This document shows positions 55,320 to 62,535 of a stretch of 64,000 nucleotides of DNA, piece after piece. A model generated the notes under the pieces. That model was not told the DNA's origin. It did not search any database and saw only the letters and a program-made list of their open reading frames with translations. Within the stretch, counting starts at the first letter, position 1, and every line of letters starts with the position of its first letter. Source of the stretch: Mycobacterium sp. Aquia_213 (GTDB lineage Bacteria > Actinomycetota > Actinomycetes > Mycobacteriales > Mycobacteriaceae); NCBI RefSeq assembly GCF_026625985.1, contig NZ_CP113116.1:2852001-2916000 (forward strand), read 5' to 3'. A program made the position numbers and the translations under genes.

Positions 55320-56723
55320 CTATCCTAATTGCGCTTCTTCGGACGGGATGACCTTGGACTTCCCCTTTTTCAGGTGCACCGCGTGGATTCCGGGCTTCTT
55401 GGCCAACTGCTCAAGCAGCGCATCGAGACCTGCTTGATCGACGTTGTGGTGCTGCACCGTTTCGGGTTTCTCCGATATCTGTGCGACCAGCCGTTTGAGG
55501 TTTTCCGGCGAGTTCTTGTCCTTCAGATCTTTGATCGGGGTCATCCGATTGCGGATACTGTTGCCCACCACGGTGGGACCTCCCGCGCCGAGTGCGCTGC
55601 CCAGCATCCCGGCCATTCCCATCGAACTGAACAGACTGCCCTCGCCGAGCGCGGCCGCGGGAATGGCCTCCGGACCGGCGGCCGTCAACGCGGCCGCCAC
55701 CGTCCTGATGGCCGGGGTGGCCGAGGCCCAGCTGGGTGGGACTGTCAATGATCCGACCAGGGTGCCGCGGGAAAAGCCGGCCGTCGGGGTGATCGCATCG
55801 AACAAGGTGCCCCGGCTGAAGCCCAGTGCGCCCAGGCCGGCTCCCAGCGCGTCCTTCGGGAGTGCGCCATACGCCGCGGGTGGGGCGAACTTGAGCCACT
55901 GCGACACCGGGAAGTTGATCAGCAGACCTATGTCGTTGTACTGCGTGGTGAGTCCCAGCGGGATCTTCAGGGCGTTGTAGAACTGCGTGTAGAAATTTGC
56001 CCCGCCCGGAACGGTATTCAGCAGGTTCGTCCAGAAGTTCTGGTAATCCGTGGCCAGCTGTGCGAGCCACGCCAGTGGACCGCTGTAGCCGCTGGGCGTC
56101 GTGGTGGCCGCGGCGGCCAACGTAGTCGCCGCGTTGCCGGCCGCGGTGTTGGACGACGCGGTGACCGCGGCCGCCTGCATCGCAGGCGCCTCCTCGTTGG
56201 TGGTCTGGGGTGCCGGACTGAACTCCTCCAGGCTGTTGGAGGCCGTAGCCGAAGAGGCGAAGTAGGTGTCCATCGCCTCGCCGTCTTGGGCCCACATCTC
56301 GCCGTATTGCGCCTCGGTGGCCGCGATCGCCCCGGTGTTCTGCCCGAGGAGGTTGGTCGCCATCAGCTGCGCGAGTAGTTCACGGTTGGCCGCGATCAGC
56401 GGCGGCGGCACGTGCGCGGCGAATGCCGTTTCATACGCGCCGGCCGCCTGGGTCGCTTGGGCCGCGGTTTGGGCGGCCTGCGCGGCGGTCTGTTGCATCC
56501 AGGCCACGTACGGAGCGGCCGCGGCCGCCATGGCAAGCGATGACGGGCCCACCCAGGGCCCGGTGGTCAGATTCGAGAGCACCGACGAGTAGGAGGTCGC
56601 GATCGACTGCAATTCGGCGGCCAGGTTCGCCCAGGCCGTCGCCGCCGTCACCAACGACTCCGCTCCCGGACCGGTGTACATGCGGCCCGAGTTGAACTCC
56701 GGTGGAAAGGCTCCGTAGAACAT
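55320..56723 (-). CDS. PPE-family protein with hydrophilic C-terminal extension
   Basis: 467 residues from ATG 56723 (MFYGAFPPEFNSGRMYTGPG). The PPE domain covers about 1-175 with the WxG turn in GPWVGPSS and EAQYGEMWAQD. The SVP-type motif reads GSLTVPPSW (Thr for Ser). After it comes a short glycine-rich part and then about 75 charged residues (DLKDKNSPENLKRLVAQISE ... KKGKSKVIPSEEAQLG) that do not resemble the usual hydrophobic PPE tail. An ESX-5 substrate by family and context. No PE gene accompanies it. Confidence 0.88.
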   Translation of the reverse strand: MFYGAFPPEFNSGRMYTGPGAESLVTAATAWANLAAELQSIATSYSSVLSNLTTGPWVGPSSLAMAAAAAPYVAWMQQTAAQAAQTAAQATQAAGAYETAFAAHVPPPLIAANRELLAQLMATNLLGQNTGAIAATEAQYGEMWAQDGEAMDTYFASSATASNSLEEFSPAPQTTNEEAPAMQAAAVTASSNTAAGNAATTLAAAATTTPSGYSGPLAWLAQLATDYQNFWTNLLNTVPGGANFYTQFYNALKIPLGLTTQYNDIGLLINFPVSQWLKFAPPAAYGALPKDALGAGLGALGFSRGTLFDAITPTAGFSRGTLVGSLTVPPSWASATPAIRTVAAALTAAGPEAIPAAALGEGSLFSSMGMAGMLGSALGAGGPTVVGNSIRNRMTPIKDLKDKNSPENLKRLVAQISEKPETVQHHNVDQAGLDALLEQLAKKPGIHAVHLKKGKSKVIPSEEAQLG

Positions 56724-56796
56724 GTCGTTACCCCTTACCTGGCGGCGAACGGTTGGCTGGACGGTGCTGGGCTGCTGTGCGTCGTGTTCATCGCGA

Positions 56797-58032
56797 TCAG
56801 TCCTCCAGAGCCGGTATGACGATGATGGTGGCGGCGGCGGGGTCGGCTTCGGCGACGAGGCCGCCCAGGGCGGCCGCCGTGGCGGCATTGCCGCTCACCG
56901 TGTGGGTTGCGGTGGCGGCAACGGCGCGGCCGGCCAGGCTGGATAACGCCATCTGGCTGAAAACGCCTTCCTCACCGATCAGTGAGGCGGCCGGGACACC
57001 GGCCGCCAGGTTGCTGGGCAGCGCCTGCGCAAGCATCCTGATGTTCGGCGCGGCCTCGGTCCAGCCCTGCGGCACCGACATGCTTCCGACCAAGGCCGAC
57101 TTGCCCATCGACCCGGTGACCGGGCTGCCGCCGACCGCGGAGCTGAGCATCCCCCGCACGGCGGCGCTCCTCGTCAACGGCTCCAACTGGCCCGAGATGT
57201 ATTTCGGCCCGGCCAGATAGGCCTGGGCAGCCTGCCCGTTCTGGGCCCAGGCGTAGGTCTGTCCGAACGACAGGAACGGACCACCGGGGATGGTCGTCCA
57301 TGACTGGGGGGAGAACACGCCGGTGATGGCGCTCCAGATGGTGTTCCAGTTGGTCACGGCCGGCGGCACGGTCAGCCCCGTCGACGGGGCGGCCGCCGCC
57401 GCGGCGTTCGTCGACACGGCCTGGGTGAGGTTGAGGGCGGTGTTGGTGCCCGACGCGGTGCTCGACTGGCCCACCGCGGCCGCCTGCAACCCCGAACCCG
57501 AGTCGTTCGTGGTCTGCGGCGGCTCGCTGAACGGCTGCAGCTGCGACGCCGTCGCCGACGAGCCGGCGTACCCGTACATCGCGGCGGCGTCCTGCGCCCA
57601 CATCTCCATGTACTGGGCTTCGGTGGCCGCGATCGCCGGGGTGTTTTGGCCCAGGATGTTGGTGGCGATCAATGTCGCGAGCAGCGAGCGGTTGGCCGCG
57701 ATGACGGGCGGCGGCACCGTCGCCACGAAGGCCGCCTCGTAGGCACCCGCCGCCAGCTTGGCCTGGGTGGCCGCCTGCTCGGCCTGAGCCCCCGTCGCGC
57801 TCATCCACTGCACATACGGTGTAGCCGCGGCGGCCATCGCGATCGAGGAGGGACCGGTCCAGGGCCCCACGGACAGGCTCTGAATCGTCGAGCCGTACAG
57901 AGCCGCGGTCGAATAGAGCTCGGCGGCTAACTCGTCCCATGCCGCCGCGGCGGCCAGCATCGGCCCCGATCCCGCACCGACATACATTCGACCGGAGTTG
58001 ATCTCCGGTGGTAACGCCCCGAAGTCCAACAT
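56797..58032 (-). CDS. PPE-SVP family protein
   Basis: 411 residues: MLDFGALPPEINSGRMYVGAGSGP, the WxG turn GPWTGPSS, EAQYMEMWAQDAAAMYGYA, and the SVP motif GSMSVPQGW. The C-terminus ends ADPAAATIIVIPALED without the YGFRP motif seen in the two PPEs upstream. GGAGG lies 5 bp before the start. It begins a second cluster of the locus after a 1.1-kb gap and precedes the next PPE by 73 bp. Likely secreted by ESX-5; no PE partner nearby. Confidence 0.9.
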   Translation of the reverse strand: MLDFGALPPEINSGRMYVGAGSGPMLAAAAAWDELAAELYSTAALYGSTIQSLSVGPWTGPSSIAMAAAATPYVQWMSATGAQAEQAATQAKLAAGAYEAAFVATVPPPVIAANRSLLATLIATNILGQNTPAIAATEAQYMEMWAQDAAAMYGYAGSSATASQLQPFSEPPQTTNDSGSGLQAAAVGQSSTASGTNTALNLTQAVSTNAAAAAAPSTGLTVPPAVTNWNTIWSAITGVFSPQSWTTIPGGPFLSFGQTYAWAQNGQAAQAYLAGPKYISGQLEPLTRSAAVRGMLSSAVGGSPVTGSMGKSALVGSMSVPQGWTEAAPNIRMLAQALPSNLAAGVPAASLIGEEGVFSQMALSSLAGRAVAATATHTVSGNAATAAALGGLVAEADPAAATIIVIPALED

Positions 58033-58628
58033 TTCTTACCTCCGCTCCCTCATTTGGCCGCCATGGTAGGCGTCGTTTCGCAACCCTCGCCGCAAACCCG
58101 CCGCAGCTCTAATGAAATCCATCGAATCCGCGTTGTATACACGTGTTTAACGACGATGGGACCGTGCTGTCCCGACTGAGAATTTCTCAGGATCCCCGTC
58201 CGGTCTCAAAGCGAACTCGTGGCATCAATATTGCGATCATTATGAGCAGAATTTATTGGCGATGCGTTCCCGCCGGGTGATCGCGGTGTAAAAAAGAAAT
58301 CTCATTGGGTTAAGTGCTCGTGTGAGAACTTCGACGTGATTCAGCTAACAATAGCTAGGACTAAACTAGCAGCATATACACACTGACACCACCATCTAGC
58401 GACGGACCATGGAGGGGTCCGCGCTATTCGAAATTGCTTAATACACGGCGATCGGCACTAACCCGGATCGCGTTAAGAGTCATTAGTTGAGGATATTTAT
58501 CGACGCGAACGCGATTTCTCTAACCTCCCATCGAGGTGCGCTAAGGAATTTGATTTCAGGAACGCAAAAATAGCGCGATGAAGCGTCGCACTTTAAATTT
58601 GCTTAGGATTTCAGATGACGTGTCGGTT
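58033..58628. other. Low-GC non-coding stretch upstream of PPE gene
   Basis: About 600 bp with clearly lower GC than the surroundings, no frame with a ribosome binding site and no repeat I can define. Likely holds the promoter and leader of the PPE gene at 58032, or decayed DNA continuous with the esx pseudogene next to it. The 36 bp closest to the gene include GGAGCGGAGG. Confidence 0.4.
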
Positions 58629-58913
58629 TTATCCTCGCCGGCAACCGACAGCACTATCGGCACTTACCTCATTACGGGTAAGCCATTCAGCCTTGGGCCC
58701 GCAGGAATTGGCGCACTCTTATATCGCCGGCAATTCCGACGTGGCGGGCCAATGAACATCTGGCGCGCCGTAGCCGTGACACCGCCCCAAAAGTCCCCTG
58801 CGGCAAGAGCATCGCCGGTGCTGGACCGGGTCTGCGCCTCAGGAGCAGCGGCCTGCGCTCGGATCAGCGCGCCACGCGCGTCGATAGCGCCGAATTGAAG
58901 GTCAATGGTTCAT
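58629..58913 (-). pseudogene. Frameshifted esxN-like (WXG100, Mtb9.9 family) pseudogene
   Basis: Read on the minus strand, ATG 58913 is followed by one extra A; the next phase gives TIDLQFGAIDARGALIRAQA, then LAAGDFWGGVTATARQMFI, matching the EsxN family (MTINYQFGDVDAHGAMIRAQA, LAAGDFWGG). Later, in another phase, VRQFLRAQG and ADSAVGCRRG then TAA 58629-58631 align to the family C-terminus TDSAVGSSWA. The total span is 285 bp, the exact length of a 94-codon esx gene plus stop, but several indels break the frame. GGGGAG precedes the ATG. No intact EsxM-type partner is seen upstream. Confidence 0.75.
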
Positions 58914-59114
58914 AGCGTGCTCCCCTAAATTTCACCTAACGTAAACATGTAGAACTGCTACGAGGCTTATCGATTTCTGCGGGTTAGCTGTGGGCTGACG
59001 GGCCACGAGTAAGTGTCATTGCCGTTAGCGAGGGTGGCAGCCGACCGGGTACACCCACGCGGGCGTCGGTGTCCGACAGCTATCGGCGACAGCGGGAAGA
59101 GCCAGCGCTCGTGC
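58914..59114. other. Gap between DUF732 gene and esx pseudogene
   Basis: Two hundred bp without a coding frame. An EsxM-type gene would be expected here or just upstream. Only a very weak resemblance to its C-terminus (LANGNDTYS) can be read, which I do not regard as established. Confidence 0.3.
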
Positions 59115-59465
59115 TCAGCTGCTGGGGTAAATGCCGGCGCCGCGGGGGTCGGAGCCGCCGCTGTCGGTAGACAGGTGCTCGGGGCAGTAAGCCATGGCGG
59201 CCGCCTTGGCGAACTTGGCGGCGCTGGTCATCGTGAAAGCCGGGTTGAGATCTCGGATGTCTCGGATGATGTCCAGCTCAGGGGTGCCGGAGTTAGCCAA
59301 GTCGCAGACCTTTTGGCCCGCTTTGATCGCATGCTCCGGGTCGTGATAAGTGATGCCTGCGTTGTTGAGCGCGGCGAGGAAGGTGTCGTCAGCCGGGTCG
59401 GCGTGTGCCGGTGCGGCCAGGCCGATCAGGGTGACGACGCTTGCCAGAAACGGGAGGGCCTTCAT
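59115..59465 (-). CDS. Secreted DUF732 protein, third copy
   Basis: 116 residues: signal peptide MKALPFLASVVTLIGLAAPAHA, mature start DPADDTFLAALNNAGITYHDPEHAIKAGQKVCDLANSG, and AMAYCPEHL near the end, the DUF732 cysteine pattern. It starts 6 bp after the PPE gene at 59472, so it is in the M-box transcript. Compared with the two copies by mgtC it has a longer tail (SGGSDPRGAGIYPSS). Confidence 0.9.
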   Translation of the reverse strand: MKALPFLASVVTLIGLAAPAHADPADDTFLAALNNAGITYHDPEHAIKAGQKVCDLANSGTPELDIIRDIRDLNPAFTMTSAAKFAKAAAMAYCPEHLSTDSGGSDPRGAGIYPSS

Positions 59466-59471
59466 ATGTCG

Positions 59472-60668
59472 TCAACCGGCGGCAGGCGGGCGTCCGATAA
59501 TGCGGGGGCGGAACCCGTATATCGGCTCGGCGAACTCGTCCTCGTGCGCACCCGGAAGGCCGGCCAGCGGCACCCCGGGCATGCCCACTGCCCCGGCTTC
59601 TTCCATCACCATCGGGGTCGCCGCGCCAAAGCTGTGGTACGCGCCCGCCCCTACCTGAGTCGTTGCCGCCACGGTGCTCACCGTCGCTCCGCTCGCAGCC
59701 CACGCCGGCGGGACGGACAAGCCCCCCACCAGGCTCGCCTGTCCCACTGCCGCAGTTGCTGCCGCGCCCGGCAGGCTCGTCACTGACGACACAGCGGCGG
59801 CACTGCCTAGACCCGCGGACAGATCCTCCAGGCCGGACGTGGTCAGGCCACTTACAGCCGCGTTCTCTGCGGCTGCGGCAGCCGGATCGATCATCGTCGT
59901 CGGGTTCAGAATGCCGTTGGTGGTGAAGGCGTTGGACAGGCCGGAGACGCTGTTGTTGTTCAGGAAGGCGCCCAGCAGATTCTCACTATTAGGTTGATTG
60001 CTCAGCAGATTGAGCAGCCCGGAAAGTCCGGTGGTGTCGTCACCCGAGCCGGGCGTGAATATGCTGTCCCCCGCACCGGCGGCAAGCGGGGCGGCCAGGG
60101 CGTTGTTGACCGCGTCGGCCTGCAAGGCCGTTCCGTCGGCGGTCGTGTCGGCCTGCGGATCGCTGAACGCCGTCATTTGGCTCGCCGCGCGCGACGCGGT
60201 TGTGTAACTGGTCATCGCGGAGGCGTCCTGGGCCCACATCTCGCCGTATTGGGCCTCGGTGGCCGCGATCGCTCCGGTGTTCTGGCCGATGATGTTGCTG
60301 GCGACCAGGTTCGCCAGCTGAACGCGGTTGGCCGCGACCAGGGGCGGCGGCACCGTCGCGGCAAACGCGGCCTCATACGCGGCGGCGGCCGCGTTGGCTT
60401 GCGCGCCGGCCTGCTCGGCCTGGGCGGCGGCGGTTTCCATCCACGCGATATACGGTTCGATCGACGCCACCATCTTCGCCGAAGCCGGGCCCAGCCAGCC
60501 CTCACTGACGAGCGACTTGATCACCGCGTCGTAATTGGTTGCCGCAGCACGCATTTCAGCAGCCAGCGCGTTCCATGCCGCCGAGGCCGCCAGCATCGAT
60601 CCCGATCCGGCGCCGGCATACATTTTGGCCGAGTTGACCTCGGGCGGTAATGCCCCAAAGTTCAGCAT
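59472..60668 (-). CDS. PPE-SVP family protein with YGFRP tail
   Basis: 398 residues: MLNFGALPPEVNSAKMYAGAGSG, WxG turn GWLGPAS, EAQYGEMWAQDASAMTSY, SVP motif GGLSVPPAW, and the C-terminus IYGFRPRIIGRPPAAG shared with the upstream PPE. The two are clear paralogues from tandem duplication, 21 bp apart. GGAGAAG lies before the start. Predicted ESX-5 substrate. Confidence 0.92.
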   Translation of the reverse strand: MLNFGALPPEVNSAKMYAGAGSGSMLAASAAWNALAAEMRAAATNYDAVIKSLVSEGWLGPASAKMVASIEPYIAWMETAAAQAEQAGAQANAAAAAYEAAFAATVPPPLVAANRVQLANLVASNIIGQNTGAIAATEAQYGEMWAQDASAMTSYTTASRAASQMTAFSDPQADTTADGTALQADAVNNALAAPLAAGAGDSIFTPGSGDDTTGLSGLLNLLSNQPNSENLLGAFLNNNSVSGLSNAFTTNGILNPTTMIDPAAAAAENAAVSGLTTSGLEDLSAGLGSAAAVSSVTSLPGAAATAAVGQASLVGGLSVPPAWAASGATVSTVAATTQVGAGAYHSFGAATPMVMEEAGAVGMPGVPLAGLPGAHEDEFAEPIYGFRPRIIGRPPAAG

Positions 60669-60689
60669 GACATCTTCTCCTGAAGTCTC

Positions 60690-61892
60690 TTATCCGGCGG
60701 CCGGTGGACGGGGCATGACGACGGGGCGAAACCCGTACCTGGGGATGGCGCGGCGCAGCCGGCGGCCGGTGCCACCCAGTGGCCCCGCGACGCCTCCCGG
60801 TCCGCCTGCCGCGGGCGTGCCGGATGTCCCGATGTCACTGAGACCGGTTACCGGCGCCGGCCCTTGACCGGGCGTGATGTTGGCCGCGGTAGCCCAGCTC
60901 TGCGGCACCGACATCGAACCCACCAGATGCGCGTTGCCTATTGCGGCAGATGCGCCACCCAGGCCGGTTGTGCTGGATGACAGGTTGGCGGCGGAAGTGA
61001 CGCCTTCGGCGCCGACGGCGAAGTCGTCTAGACCGCCCAGCGTCGTGGCCGTCGCATGCAGGAAATTGAAGTTCTGCACCGTTCCAATGATGGATTGCGG
61101 GTTGAACGGACCGCCGGCAAGCGAACCGTTCAGGATCGAGTTGGCGAAGAAGTTGCTTTGCAGGAACTGGCCCAGGGCCGTGTTGTTGTTCCCGTCCAGA
61201 AATTGCGTTAGGTACCAGTACAAGCCTCCCGACGCTTGCGGCGCGGCAAGAGCATTGACGTCATTGGCTGAAACATTGCTAGCCGACAACAGCGACTGCG
61301 CATTCCCGGCAGCCGTATTTGCCGCCTGGCTGACAGCTTCGTTTTGTCCCTCCGCCGCGTCGGGGGTGGTGTTCGTCTGCGGCGAGGTGAACGGCGTGAT
61401 CCGTGCCGCGGAGTTCGACGCGACGGCGTAGCCGTTCATCGCCCCGGCGTCCTGCGCCCACATCTCCATGTACTGCGCTTCGGTGGCCGCGATCGCCGGG
61501 GTGTTCTGCCCGAAGATGTTGGTGGCCACCAGATTCGCCAGCAGAGTGCGGTTGGCCGCGACGACCGGCGGGGGCACCGTCGCCCCGAACGCCGCCTCAA
61601 ACGCCGACGCGGCCGCGCTGGCTTGCATGCCGGTCTGCTCGGCCTGTGCGGCCGTGGTGTTCAGCCAAGTCAGAAAGGGTGCGGCCGCGGCCAGCATCGA
61701 CGCCGACGACGGGCCGAACCAACCTGCGCTGGTCAGCTCTCTGATCACCGACTCGTAATCGGTTGCCGCGGAACGCATTTCGGCAGCAAGCGCGTTCCAT
61801 GCGGCGGCAGCCGCGAGCAACGGCCCCGAGCCGGGGCCGGAATACATCTTTGTCGAATTGACTTCCGGCGGTAACGCCGCAAAATCGAACAT
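60690..61892 (-). CDS. PPE-SVP family protein, first PPE after the M-box
   Basis: 400 residues: MFDFAALPPEVNSTKMYSGPGSGP, WxG turn GWFGPSS, EAQYMEMWAQDAGAMNGYA, SVP motif GSMSVPQSW and C-terminus RYGFRPVVMPRPPAAG. It resembles the PPE31/32/33 group that in M. tuberculosis lies between the M-box with PE20 and mgtC. AGGGGG lies 5 bp before the start. The gene directly upstream, normally its PE partner, is reduced to 25 codons. Confidence 0.92.
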   Translation of the reverse strand: MFDFAALPPEVNSTKMYSGPGSGPLLAAAAAWNALAAEMRSAATDYESVIRELTSAGWFGPSSASMLAAAAPFLTWLNTTAAQAEQTGMQASAAASAFEAAFGATVPPPVVAANRTLLANLVATNIFGQNTPAIAATEAQYMEMWAQDAGAMNGYAVASNSAARITPFTSPQTNTTPDAAEGQNEAVSQAANTAAGNAQSLLSASNVSANDVNALAAPQASGGLYWYLTQFLDGNNNTALGQFLQSNFFANSILNGSLAGGPFNPQSIIGTVQNFNFLHATATTLGGLDDFAVGAEGVTSAANLSSSTTGLGGASAAIGNAHLVGSMSVPQSWATAANITPGQGPAPVTGLSDIGTSGTPAAGGPGGVAGPLGGTGRRLRRAIPRYGFRPVVMPRPPAAG

Positions 61893-61908
61893 GGTTCCCC
61901 CTCGGCGC

Positions 61909-61986
61909 TCAGCAGGTGGCCGCTACGTTGGCTGCCTCAGTAGCCGCACACGAACCGACAGTGGTCTGTACGTCGACAATGGTCAT
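61909..61986 (-). pseudogene. 25-codon vestigial PE gene
   Basis: ATG 61986, with GAGGAG 8 bp upstream, opens a 25-codon frame ending TGA at 61909. The first ten residues (MTIVDVQTTV) look like a PE start and the last fifteen (GSCAATEAANVAATC) match the end of PE domains (S-YAATEAANAAAA). About 70 internal codons typical of a PE protein are missing in frame. It stands 16 bp before a PPE gene, where PE20 would be. It cannot form the PE helical hairpin; it may still act as a translated leader for the PPE gene. Confidence 0.7.
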
Positions 61987-62245
61987 CGGAGTTCTCCTCA
62001 GGAATACGGGTGAGCCGGAGGCGCGACCCTAGCCAGGACATACACCGATTCCGCAACGTGGGTAGGCGACCCGGTGCAAACCGATAGGCAAGAGCGTGGT
62101 CGGCTCGAACGAAAAGTCATCGATCGAGAATAGGGATTATCACCTGGATTAATTTCGTTCTCACCTCCTCATCGCCTGGGCACACCGAGATGCCTTTTAT
62201 TCTGCACGAAGAGGCGAGGACACCCGGCGCATTCGCCGGATCCGG
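61987..62245 (-). promoter_or_regulatory. Leader between M-box and PE remnant, with hairpin
   Basis: About 260 bp of transcript leader. Next to the M-box, CCGGCG-AATG-CGCCGG (62224-62239) makes a stable 6-bp hairpin, possibly the expression platform; no T-run follows, so a Rho-type mechanism is as likely as an intrinsic terminator. A 62-codon frame starting inside the riboswitch crosses this region but has no protein character. Confidence 0.45.
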
Positions 62246-62415
62246 CACCCCTCTCATCAGAGCTTCGGCACCACACTGCGTATCCGGCGAAACGCCAGAA
62301 GCCACTTGGGCTCAACCCTTAAGCCGGGAAGAGCTGTCCTGACCCTGGGCGTCTTTCGACGTTGGAGGTCAGTGGCCTGTATCCGTAATGGAAGCCTCAC
62401 CTAACGAGGTGCTTG
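62246..62415 (-). promoter_or_regulatory. M-box magnesium riboswitch (ykoK leader)
   Basis: On the minus strand the conserved M-box blocks appear in order: CTCGTTAGGTGAGGCTTCC, ATACGGATACAGGCCACTGAC, CGTCGAAAGACGCC, AGGGTCAGGA, a CCGGCTTAAGGG loop, TACGCAGTGTGGTGCCGAAGC and the closing CTCTGATGAGAG. The M-box senses Mg2+ and switches downstream genes on at low Mg2+. It heads the series PE remnant, PPE, PPE, DUF732, and further genes up to mgtC, as the M. tuberculosis M-box does for PE20 to mgtC. Confidence 0.88.
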
Positions 62416-62535
62416 CACCGCAATCGTGGCATTCGAGACACAGTCAGTCAAGCTTGCTGCGAGGCGTTCGCAACAATTCACTGCGCCGCTACACCGATTC
62501 CATACGGGAGCCCCGTGGCCGTGTTAGGAGACGGC

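Noticed and set aside
58578..58898. 106-codon plus-strand frame as a gene
   Set aside because: It is antisense to the decayed esx gene and has no ribosome binding site or family resemblance.
58918..58945. GTTAGGTGA on the minus strand, resembling the M-box entry motif, as a second riboswitch
   Set aside because: The downstream M-box blocks (GTCGAAAGACGCC, GAAGCTCT) are missing and the sequence runs into the esx pseudogene leader.
62117..62305. 62-codon minus-strand frame as a leader peptide gene
   Set aside because: It starts inside the M-box and shows no ribosome binding site or protein-like composition.
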